Source: DAOTZU01 sp034433995 (lineage in GTDB: Bacteria; Chloroflexota; Anaerolineae; UBA1429). Taken from it: a DNA stretch of 5,376 nucleotides. The stretch spans positions 1-5,376 of the forward strand of contig DAOTZU010000042.1 in NCBI GenBank assembly GCA_034433995.1, read 5' to 3'. The notes below the pieces were generated by a model that ran no database searches, was not told the origin of the DNA, and worked only from the letters and a program-made list of their open reading frames with translations. Below are positions 1 to 4,334 of the stretch, one piece after another. The translations under genes and the position numbers were made by a program. Each line of letters begins with the position of its first letter. Position 1 is the stretch's first letter.

Positions 1-31
1 GCGCCAGGCCAGCCTGGGGTGAAGGTCAAGA

Positions 32-67
32 AAAGTCAACGCTAGAACGCATGTTCTGATTGACTTT
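32..67. promoter_or_regulatory. Bipartite inverted repeat, probable operator with an SOS-box-like core
   Basis: Two nested dyads share almost the same centre. The inner one is AGAAC-GCAT-GTTCT at 44-57. The outer arms are AAAGTCAA at 32-39 and TTGACTTT at 60-67, an 8-bp perfect inverted pair separated from the inner dyad by 4 and 2 bases. The right outer arm contains the -35 box TTGACT (60-65), so a protein bound here would touch RNA polymerase's site. GAAC-N4-GTTC is the core of the LexA/DinR box of Gram-positive bacteria. Assignment to LexA is inference; another dimeric repressor or activator would fit equally well. Confidence 0.5.
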
Positions 68-88
68 ACCCTTGGCCTGTGCTATGAT
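60..88 (+). promoter_or_regulatory. Sigma-70-type promoter P1
   Basis: The -35 box TTGACT (60-65) and the -10 box TATGAT (83-88) are separated by exactly 17 bp, and each matches consensus at five of six positions. Transcription would begin near 95 and run rightwards toward the terminator at 227-270. The upstream dyad (32-67) covers the -35 element, which suggests the promoter is regulated. No protein-coding gene of convincing size follows on this strand. Confidence 0.65.
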
Positions 89-136
89 ATGGCCGTAAAT
101 GGCGGCTCTTTCGCGACAGGTTTAGGCACAACGCCG

Positions 137-145
137 TGGTATAAT
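137..145 (+). promoter_or_regulatory. Extended -10 promoter P2
   Basis: TG-G-TATAAT is a consensus -10 hexamer with the extended TGn motif. No good -35 is seen at 16-18 bp upstream, which extended -10 promoters can do without. The predicted start, about 152, coincides with the first base of a strong hairpin (152-181), consistent with the 5' end of a structured RNA. Confidence 0.5.
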
Positions 146-151
146 AGAAGC

Positions 152-270
152 GAGCCAGCGACGCTCTGAACGTCCTGGCTCATGGCCCAGGTGACATGAC
201 CACCCAGGCAAGCGGGATTGTAGCATAGGCCCGTCCTAGGTGTCAAAAGCACCGGGACGGGCCTTTCGTT
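152..270 (+). ncRNA. Candidate small structured RNA, family not recognised
   Basis: The stretch from the predicted P2 start to the terminator has three stem-loops. Hairpin A pairs GAGCCAG (152-158) with CTGGCTC (175-181) and continues inward as GACG (160-163) with CGTC (171-174). Hairpin B pairs GGTG (190-193) with CACC (201-204). The terminator occupies 227-270. A transcript from P2 would be about 118 nt, and one from P1 about 175 nt. I checked by eye for the conserved cores of SRP RNA and 5S rRNA, and for 6S-like end pairing, and found none. The next downstream feature is tRNA-Thr, so a riboswitch or attenuator role has no obvious target. The alternative is the 3' untranslated end of a gene upstream of the window. 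Confidence 0.4.
227..270 (+). terminator. Intrinsic terminator of the upstream small transcript
   Basis: Perfect 10-bp arms (AGGCCCGTCC at 227-236 and GGACGGGCCT at 255-264) enclose an inner stem GGTG/CACC (239-242 with 250-253). They are followed by a T-rich tail (TTTCGTTTT). The orientation ends plus-strand transcripts before tRNA-Thr. Confidence 0.8.
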
Positions 271-306
271 TTGGCCTTCTCTTTTTAGAGCAAGCGCTCT
301 CGTGGG

Positions 307-337
307 TTAGAAAACTGTAAAAGGGTTGTGGTATATT
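307..337 (+). promoter_or_regulatory. Probable promoter of tRNA-Thr
   Basis: An extended -10, TG-G-TATATT, lies at 329-337, with a weak -35-like TTAGAA at 307-312 (19-bp spacer). The start would fall near 344, leaving about 16 nt of leader before the tRNA. The TGG-TATAxT form matches that of P2. Confidence 0.45.
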
Positions 338-359
338 TGGCCTAAACCGCAAAAGAAAG

Positions 360-432
360 GCCACCCTAGCTCAATCGGCAGAGCAGACGCTTCGTAAGCG
401 CCCGGTTTCCAGTTCAAGTCTGGAGGGTGGCT
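360..432 (+). tRNA. trnT: tRNA-Thr (anticodon CGT)
   Basis: All four arms can be drawn. The acceptor pairs GCCACCC (360-366) with GGGTGGC (425-431). The D arm is GCTC/GAGC and the T arm is TCCAG/CTGGA with loop TTCAAGT. The anticodon loop TTCGTAA gives CGT, reading ACG. The discriminator is T432 and no CCA is encoded. One anticodon-stem pair is a mismatch (A387 opposite C401); the remaining stem pairs are sound, and the A15-T48 Levitt pair is present. It has its own promoter and the terminator at 478-512. Confidence 0.93.
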
Positions 433-477
433 TGACCAACCGATGAATAGACAGTGAGCACACCCAAGAGGAAAAGC

Positions 478-513
478 AATCCGTCCTAGATGCAAAGCAT
501 CTAGGACGGATTT
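478..513. terminator. Bidirectional terminator between convergent tRNA genes
   Basis: Perfect 16-bp arms, AATCCGTCCTAGATGC (478-493) and GCATCTAGGACGGATT (497-512), enclose an AAA loop. The plus-strand side has a short T-rich tail (TTTGTCTT). The minus-strand side reads into GCTTTTCCTCTT. It can therefore end tRNA-Thr from the left and the tRNA-Pro/tRNA-Gly transcript from the right. Confidence 0.8.
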
Positions 514-606
514 GTCTTGGTCTTGCCAGCACTCCTGCGTGCCCCTGCCGCTCGTGGACCATCATCAAGACGGCAGACAACGCAATCTATCAAGACCACT
601 ATCAAG

Positions 607-678
607 AGCGGGCGACGCGATTTGAACGCGCGACAGCCTGCTTGGAAGGCAGGTGCTCTGCCCCTGAGCTACGCCCGC
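607..678 (-). tRNA. trnG: tRNA-Gly (anticodon TCC)
   Basis: On the minus strand the acceptor pairs GCGGGCG with CGCCCGC, the D arm is GCTC/GAGC, and the anticodon stem is CCTGC/GCAGG with loop CTTCCAA, giving anticodon TCC. The T arm is GCGCG/CGCGT with loop TTCAAAT. The length is 72 nt, the discriminator is T and CCA is not encoded. It lies 18 bp downstream of tRNA-Pro and is presumably cotranscribed with it. A trailer of about 95 nt with three ATCAAGA copies on the plus strand (564, 589, 601) separates it from the terminator at 478-512. Confidence 0.96.
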
Positions 679-696
679 ATGGATCCCAGGTCGCCC

Positions 697-772
697 TGGT
701 CGGGGTGAGAGGACTCGAACCTCCGACTTCAGCGTCCCAAACGCTGCGCGCTACCAACTGCGCCACACCCCG
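697..772 (-). tRNA. trnP: tRNA-Pro (anticodon TGG), CCA encoded
   Basis: The acceptor pairs CGGGGTG with CACCCCG, the D arm is GCGC/GCGC, and the anticodon stem CAGCG/CGCTG has loop TTTGGGA, giving anticodon TGG. The T arm is GGAGG/CCTCT with loop TTCGAGT. The discriminator is A, followed directly by a genomic CCA (697-699), unlike the Thr and Gly genes here. The tRNA body is 73 nt (700-772). It is the first gene of the two-tRNA minus-strand transcript. Confidence 0.96.
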
Positions 773-780
773 GCGCAAAT

Positions 781-809
781 AGTATAGGGGAAAAGCCCCC
801 GCCCGTCAA
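781..809 (-). promoter_or_regulatory. Promoter of the tRNA-Pro/tRNA-Gly unit
   Basis: On the minus strand TTGACG (809-804) and TATACT (786-781) are separated by exactly 17 bp, giving a near-consensus sigma-70 promoter. The start would fall at about 774-776, only 2-4 nt before the mature tRNA-Pro 5' end. The spacer contains GGGG and CCCC blocks that could form a short hairpin, but there is no T tract, so it is not a terminator for the pilus operon upstream. Confidence 0.7.
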
Positions 810-823
810 AAGTTCCGTCCTGA

Positions 824-1327
824 TCAGTAATCGCCCGGATCGGCGGGAAGCGGCGTGAGGGGATTCAGCTTCAGGAACTTGGGCGAGGTATCCATGTAGG
901 TCCACACGCTCTCCTCCAGCGTGATGGTGGGCCCGCCCGGAAAGGGGTACAAGAAACCGAACTGCACCTCGGCGATGGCCCGCACCTGCAAGATCTCGCC
1001 GATATCCGGCACCCGTCCCGTGTAATGGGGATCGCTCCAATCGTTGGGGTTGGGCACCAGTTGCAGGCTGTAAATGCCCCGGGCAAACGGGTTCTTGCGC
1101 AGCTCGGCCTCGATGCGGGGCAGCGGATCGCACATGGGGCGCGAGGCCACGTCGTGCCAATGGCTTAGGCAGGGCATGGCCTGCTTTAACCCCGTCCGCA
1201 GCGATTGCTTGATGGAGAACAGGCGCACGATCTCCAGGCTCCCCAAAAAGAGCAACAGCAACAGGGGCACGATGAGGACATACTCGATGACGGCCACGCC
1301 TTTTTCGCTGCGCATGGTGCGCCTCAT
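824..1327 (-). CDS. TadE-like pseudopilin (E5 type), last gene of the pilus operon
   Basis: This 167-residue protein has a short charged leader ending SEKG (Gly10). A class III prepilin-type mature start, VAVIEY, follows, with Glu at mature +5 and Tyr at +6, then one hydrophobic helix (about 12-30) and a soluble domain carrying two Cys (C53, C66). TadE-family proteins are minor pseudopilins of the Tad apparatus that are processed by the TadV/CpaA peptidase. The start at 1327 has GAGAGG 9 bp upstream. ATGs at 1336 and 1315 are also possible and change only the leader length. It begins 13 bp after the stop of the 282-residue pseudopilin. No terminator is visible between its stop (824-826) and the tRNA genes. 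Confidence 0.82.
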   Translation of the reverse strand: MRRTMRSEKGVAVIEYVLIVPLLLLLFLGSLEIVRLFSIKQSLRTGLKQAMPCLSHWHDVASRPMCDPLPRIEAELRKNPFARGIYSLQLVPNPNDWSDPHYTGRVPDIGEILQVRAIAEVQFGFLYPFPGGPTITLEESVWTYMDTSPKFLKLNPLTPLPADPGDY

Positions 1328-1340
1328 GCTCTGCATCCTC

Positions 1341-2189
1341 TCAGGGACAGCCCACCGCCACCGTGGCCGACGATTTCCGCCGGCCGCCGTAGGCATCCAC
1401 CCTGATCTGCACCGTGCGGCCCGATGGCACGCTCTCCGAGAGCCGCACACAAGGTTGCCCCACCGGATTGTTGGTCTGGTGCACCCGGACGCCATCCAGC
1501 CACACCTCCACCCGATCCGGCTCGTAACTGCAATCGAACGACCAACAGACCTCGATGCGGCATCCGCCCGGCCCTGAGGAGAGGATCCGCGCCGTGGCCT
1601 TGACCTCGCAATAGGGGAAACAGGGGATCCCGCCGACGGCGGTATCCTCCAGCTCCAGCATGGAGACAGAGCGCGAGCTGCCACCCAAGCCCAAGATGAC
1701 CGTGCTCCACGGCACGCGCACCCGCAGGCGTAAACCGAATTGGTCGTTGCACACCAGGCCGGCCAACGGGTCCAGCGCATCGAGGAGCACAACGTTCCCC
1801 TCCCAACGCGGATCCGTCGGGTCAACCACCTGATACCAGGTGAGCTCCCAGGTGAGGGCATCGCCGAGATTGCCCCGCTGTCGGCTCAGGGATTCGCTCA
1901 CCAAGCGCTCCACGTTCTGCCGGATCTCCACCGTGGAGGGGCGATCCATGATGGCATCGGGCAACTCGGCAAAGGAGGTCACGTAACGCGCCGCCTGGGC
2001 CACCGTCGTGCGCACCGCGGCCTTCAGGCTCATGATCTGCCAGATCTCGAAGCTGCTCCACAGAATGCCCAGGACGATGGGCACCGCCAAGATGATCTGA
2101 ATCACCTGGGAGCCGCGTTGGTCGTGGCCCAACGCAGCGCGCGGACGCCCCCGAAGCCACCGCCACCTAGGCCGATTACTGTTGTCCAT
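1341..2189 (-). CDS. Large TadE/TadG-like pseudopilin (Q5 type) with Cys-rich C-terminal region
   Basis: The protein has 282 residues. A 26-residue basic leader ends in DQRG and is followed by SQVIQ, so the predicted cleavage is after Gly26 and mature position 5 is Gln rather than Glu. A hydrophobic helix covers about 29-48. The following FEIWQIMSLKAAV segment resembles the equivalent part of its upstream neighbour. The C-terminal part from about 145 contains eight cysteines (147, 190, 194, 210, 215, 220, 247, 281) and looks beta-rich, so it is probably extracellular. It overlaps the upstream gene by 14 bp; the ATG at 2189 has only a weak SD (GGGAATCGG), consistent with translational coupling. 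Its job is inferred to be that of a minor pilin or tip/anchor protein. Confidence 0.8.
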   Translation of the reverse strand: MDNSNRPRWRWLRGRPRAALGHDQRGSQVIQIILAVPIVLGILWSSFEIWQIMSLKAAVRTTVAQAARYVTSFAELPDAIMDRPSTVEIRQNVERLVSESLSRQRGNLGDALTWELTWYQVVDPTDPRWEGNVVLLDALDPLAGLVCNDQFGLRLRVRVPWSTVILGLGGSSRSVSMLELEDTAVGGIPCFPYCEVKATARILSSGPGGCRIEVCWSFDCSYEPDRVEVWLDGVRVHQTNNPVGQPCVRLSESVPSGRTVQIRVDAYGGRRKSSATVAVGCP

Positions 2190-2640
2190 CCGATTCCCGC
2201 TCACAGATAACCCACCCGTAAGCCTCGGCCTTGAGCCGCCCCGTGCGCCCCAAGAAGGGGAACCAGCTTCCCCCCGGCCGCCCCAATCCCTGGCCCACCG
2301 TCCATTGCAGCCGCAGCTTGACGCGCACTTCGTGGCCACAGCGCGGATCTACATCCAGCTCCACCGCCAAAAGCCCCGGATCGTACGCATTGGCCCCCAC
2401 ATAATGGTTGCCGGCCACCGTCCGCCGGATCAGCGCCTCGGTCTGAAACAAAATGTTATCGTGCACCGGCTGAAAGGCCAGCAGGCGCACCCCTTGATAG
2501 GCGGCCTCAGTAAGGGTCTGGCGGACATAGACGATCTTCCAGACCTCGAACCCGCCCACGGCGATGATCAAGAGGACCGGCAACAACATCAGGATTTGGA
2601 CGAGGACGGTGCCCCGTTGGTCTTTTAGAAAAACCACCAT
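2176..2640 (-). CDS. TadE-like pseudopilin (Q5 type)
   Basis: This 154-residue protein has leader MVVFLKDQRG, then TVLVQ, giving predicted cleavage after Gly10 and Gln at mature +5. A hydrophobic helix spans about 11-32. The stretch from FEVWKIVYVRQTL resembles the post-helix segment of the next gene (FEIWQIMSLKAAV) and of the last one (LEIVRLFSIKQSL), so the three are paralogous pseudopilins. The soluble part has two Cys (C101, C146), possibly a disulfide. The ATG at 2640 lies inside the end of the peptidase gene (16-bp overlap), with a G-rich GGGGTGGTG stretch upstream. A much longer open frame extends upstream in the same phase, but the pilin leader motif fixes this start. Confidence 0.82.
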   Translation of the reverse strand: MVVFLKDQRGTVLVQILMLLPVLLIIAVGGFEVWKIVYVRQTLTEAAYQGVRLLAFQPVHDNILFQTEALIRRTVAGNHYVGANAYDPGLLAVELDVDPRCGHEVRVKLRLQWTVGQGLGRPGGSWFPFLGRTGRLKAEAYGWVICERESDGQQ

Positions 2641-3131
2641 ACGTACACCACCCCTGTCAGGGCCAAAGTCCAGCCGTAGGGCCGACCGCGTCGGCGCAAA
2701 TCTTGCTCGCTGGGCACGAGGCGCCGTTGGCGAATCTGTGGCTCCCACTCCTCTTTGATCTTGGGCAACCCCTGGCGGGCGTAGCGATACACCAAAAGGG
2801 GAATGCCCACCGCCAAGATCACCACCGGAAAGACGCGCAGGAACTCCATGGTGGGGAAAAGGGCGAAAAGCGCCATGAGCAGCTTGGCATCCCCCCCGCC
2901 AAAGACGTGGGCCCGCCACAAGATATAAATCAGGGCCCAAGCCACCAAAGCCCCCATGAGCCCCTGAGAGCGCGCGGCGATGGCCTCATAAAGCTGCAAG
3001 AGCAGCGCCGCCCCCATCACCGGCAGCACCAAAAGGTTGGGGATGCGCCGCTGGGCAAGATCCCAAGCGGAGACGATGACCAACCAGAGGGTAATGGCCA
3101 ATTTGAGCGCCAAAACAGACCATGGCTGCAT
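2625..3131 (-). CDS. tadV: Prepilin peptidase, CpaA/TadV type (A24 aspartic protease)
   Basis: The enzyme is a polytopic inner-membrane aspartic protease that cleaves the leader peptides of Flp-type pilins and TadE-like pseudopilins. At 168 residues it has the usual length of the small CpaA/TadV class, which lacks the N-terminal methyltransferase domain. The two catalytic aspartates are visible: Asp24 in SAWDLAQRRIPN and Asp81 in the GxGD-type motif FGGGDAKLL. Several hydrophobic segments surround them, and a last one covers about 152-168. The ATG at 3131 was chosen because Asp24 then sits at the normal distance from the N-terminus and GGAAAGAG lies upstream. A TTG at 3182 would add 17 residues. 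It follows pilin-like 4 and overlaps the next pseudopilin gene by 16 bp. All seven nearby pilin-like proteins are plausible substrates. Confidence 0.9.
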   Translation of the reverse strand: MQPWSVLALKLAITLWLVIVSAWDLAQRRIPNLLVLPVMGAALLLQLYEAIAARSQGLMGALVAWALIYILWRAHVFGGGDAKLLMALFALFPTMEFLRVFPVVILAVGIPLLVYRYARQGLPKIKEEWEPQIRQRRLVPSEQDLRRRGRPYGWTLALTGVVYVWWFF

Positions 3132-3200
3132 CGCGGGGCTCTTTCCACCGTGAGGATCGATGAGACGCACGCAACCCAACAAGGCGACCGACCGGGCCGT

Positions 3201-3398
3201 TTAGCGGAAAAACTGGGTGATCAGGCGGTTAAACATGGCCGCCACCTCTTTGCCCAGCGTGATGAGGAGCACATAGGTGGTCAGCACCACCGTCGCCGTC
3301 AGGACCAGGAACTCGACGATCTCGGTGCCCCGCTCATCCCGCCACAAGGCCTGGAGCCGCGCCCGCGCCGCGTGGAGCCTGCTCATGGTACGCATCAT
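3201..3398 (-). CDS. Flp-like pilin 4
   Basis: This 65-residue protein has a 24-residue basic leader ending RDERG, followed by TEIVEF with Glu at mature +5 and Phe at +6. One hydrophobic helix (about 29-48) leads to a short C-terminal amphipathic stretch rich in Phe/Leu. This is the layout of Flp/Fap small pilins, whose mature form is a single helix of about 40-60 residues. The ATG at 3398 begins one base after the stop of pilin-like 3, with CGGGGGCG as a weak SD. Two further in-frame ATGs (3395 and 3386) would only shorten the leader. It may be a fibre subunit or a minor pilin; sequence alone does not decide. Confidence 0.82.
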   Translation of the reverse strand: MMRTMSRLHAARARLQALWRDERGTEIVEFLVLTATVVLTTYVLLITLGKEVAAMFNRLITQFFR

Positions 3399-3399
3399 A

Positions 3400-3579
3400 T
3401 CAACGCCCCCGGAGCAGCGAGCGGACAAAATCGCCGGCGGCGCGGACGGACTTGATCAACTCTGGGCCCACAGCCTGGAGGATGGCATAGACGGCCAGGG
3501 TCAGAATCACCGTGACGATGACCCACTCGATGATCTCCACCCCTGCTTCATCGCGCAGGAAATGCCGCACTCTTGTCAT
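3400..3579 (-). CDS. Flp-like pilin 3 (59 residues)
   Basis: This very short gene falls below common length cut-offs. The leader MTRVRHFLRDEAG is cleaved after Gly13, leaving VEIIEW with Glu at mature +5 and Trp at +6 in place of the usual Tyr. A hydrophobic helix spans about 16-36, then a basic tail ends RSLLRGR. The SD GAGGTGGG lies upstream of the ATG. It is 15 bp from pilin-like 2 and 1 bp from pilin-like 4, clearly in one transcript. The conserved (D/S)-E-x-G leader motif and the position between two other pilins make this a real gene. Confidence 0.85.
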   Translation of the reverse strand: MTRVRHFLRDEAGVEIIEWVIVTVILTLAVYAILQAVGPELIKSVRAAGDFVRSLLRGR

Positions 3580-3594
3580 GCGGTCAAACCCACC

Positions 3595-3807
3595 TCATTG
3601 AGCCGTCTGGCGGAGCAAAGAGATGATCTTTTGCATCAAGCGGTTGATGCTCCCCGAAAGCGCCAAGAGCAAAGGCACCGCAAGGAGCACCACTGCCGCC
3701 AACACCAGGATGTATTCCACCACCACGTTGCCGGAATCATCCGCCAGAAAAGCTGGCCACCATGCCGTCTGTGGCCAAGGCACCCGCCTAGAAACCCGCC
3801 CGGTCAT
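3595..3807 (-). CDS. Flp-like pilin 2
   Basis: This 70-residue protein has a long leader of 25 residues ending ADDSG. The mature start NVVVEY has the canonical Glu+5/Tyr+6 pair of Flp pilins, a strongly hydrophobic helix (about 28-50) and a short C-terminal amphipathic helix. The segment VPLLLALSG is close to VPLVLAIFG of pilin-like 1, so these two appear paralogous. The ATG at 3807 has GGAG 7-9 bp upstream. The frame stays open further upstream, but the longer N-terminus would be atypical. Having the most Flp-like mature sequence, it is the best candidate for the major fibre subunit. Confidence 0.84.
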   Translation of the reverse strand: MTGRVSRRVPWPQTAWWPAFLADDSGNVVVEYILVLAAVVLLAVPLLLALSGSINRLMQKIISLLRQTAQ

Positions 3808-4071
3808 CTTTGCGCTCCAGTATCTTGGTGACGCTTTGCTCCGCAGCCACGCACAGAAAACGAGTAGCGCGCGTTTGCTAACCCCAACACACCCCACGCG
3901 CTCTGGGCTGATGCGCCAACCTGTCCTTGGTCGACCCCGACCATACAAGAGCCAGGTGCTCGCGCGCTACAACCGGCCTTGCGCCCACACCCACAGATGG
4001 GGCCACAAACTTGCCGCTTCTGTGGGCCCGGGCTATCGGAGCTCGCCGGCACTCCCTCGGTCACAGAGGTT
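3808..4071 (-). other. 264-bp intergenic region with two stem-loops
   Basis: No convincing gene is seen in this longest gap of the operon. On the minus strand, just after pilin-like 1, there is an inverted repeat CCCACAGA/TCTGTGGG (3990-3997 with 4019-4026) whose 21-base spacer can pair further. A second hairpin, TGGTCG/CGACCA with a four-base loop, lies at 3928-3943. Neither has a T tract, so they look more like mRNA-stabilising or processing elements than terminators. I found no promoter with both boxes upstream of pilin-like 2. A frame ending in an ATGA overlap with pilin-like 2 exists but is Cys/Ser/Gly-rich and lacks an SD. Confidence 0.5.
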
Positions 4072-4254
4072 CTACTGGCCAACGATCTGATCAATCACCC
4101 CCATGATCCGGTTTACCACATCATCCAGCCGGCCAAAGATGGCCAACACCAGCGGGACCCCGATCAACACGCCGACACCCAGAACTAGGATCTGCAACAC
4201 CAGGTCGCTGATGCCGGACTCGTCGCTGACGAACGTCTTCCATTGCCGATTCAT
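4072..4254 (-). CDS. Flp-like pilin 1 lacking the +5 glutamate
   Basis: This 60-residue protein has leader MNRQWKTFVSDESG and hydrophobic helix about 18-40, and ends in a short amphipathic tail. The DESG motif before the cleavage site is exactly that of Flp pilins, but the mature start reads ISDLVLQ: Val occupies +5, an Asp is at +3 and a Gln at +7. The helix end VPLVLAIFG resembles pilin-like 2. The ATG at 4254 has a strong SD (GGAGGTG) about 6 bp upstream; an in-frame extension upstream is ignored for that reason. It is separated from tadC by 80 bp and from pilin-like 2 by 264 bp, both with stem-loops, so it may accumulate as a distinct processed mRNA. Confidence 0.78.
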   Translation of the reverse strand: MNRQWKTFVSDESGISDLVLQILVLGVGVLIGVPLVLAIFGRLDDVVNRIMGVIDQIVGQ

Positions 4255-4334
4255 GCGTGTCACCTCCACTAGATAGGCGTCCTCACAAGACGCCGCAACT
4301 CTATGGCAAGCCGCCCTTGCGGCCAAGCCTCCGG
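4255..4334 (-). other. Stem-loops between tadC and pilin-like 1
   Basis: Two hairpins occupy this 80-bp gap: GGCGTC/GACGCC (4276-4281 with 4289-4294) and GCCGC/GCGGC with a 4-base loop (4310-4314 with 4319-4323). The first ends about 10 bases before the pilin's GGAGGTG ribosome-binding site. Neither has a T tract. They may protect or define the 5' end of a processed pilin mRNA; this is inference. Confidence 0.45.

Noticed and set aside
4..17. Inverted repeat CCAGGC/GCCTGG near the left edge
   Set aside because: It is short, with no T tract on either side; it could be the end of an upstream element, but nothing more can be said.
18..41. Divergent minus-strand promoter using TTGACT at 39-34
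   Set aside because: No acceptable -10 occurs 16-18 bp further along the minus strand.
1074..2210. Plus-strand open frames opposite the TadE-like genes
   Set aside because: They lie opposite frames with prepilin motifs and hydrophobic helices, and their translations look non-protein-like.
2176..2940. Long N-terminal extension of the 154-residue pseudopilin
   Set aside because: The extension runs through the prepilin peptidase gene in another frame, and the prepilin leader must be near the N-terminus.
2703..3455. Long plus-strand open frame antisense to the prepilin peptidase and pilin genes
   Set aside because: The translation is rich in His, Gln, Arg and Asp with no recognisable segments, and it lies opposite genes with clear pilin and GGGD motifs. 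It is a GC-driven antisense shadow.
3804..4094. Minus-strand frame filling the 264-bp gap and ending in an ATGA overlap with pilin-like 2
   Set aside because: The overlap is tempting, but the translation is Cys/Gly/Ser-rich without structure, no start has an SD, and it begins inside pilin-like 1.
4255..4300. Possible promoter TTGCGG-N17-TATCTA before pilin-like 1
   Set aside because: Each box matches consensus at only about three positions, and the start would fall on the ribosome-binding site.
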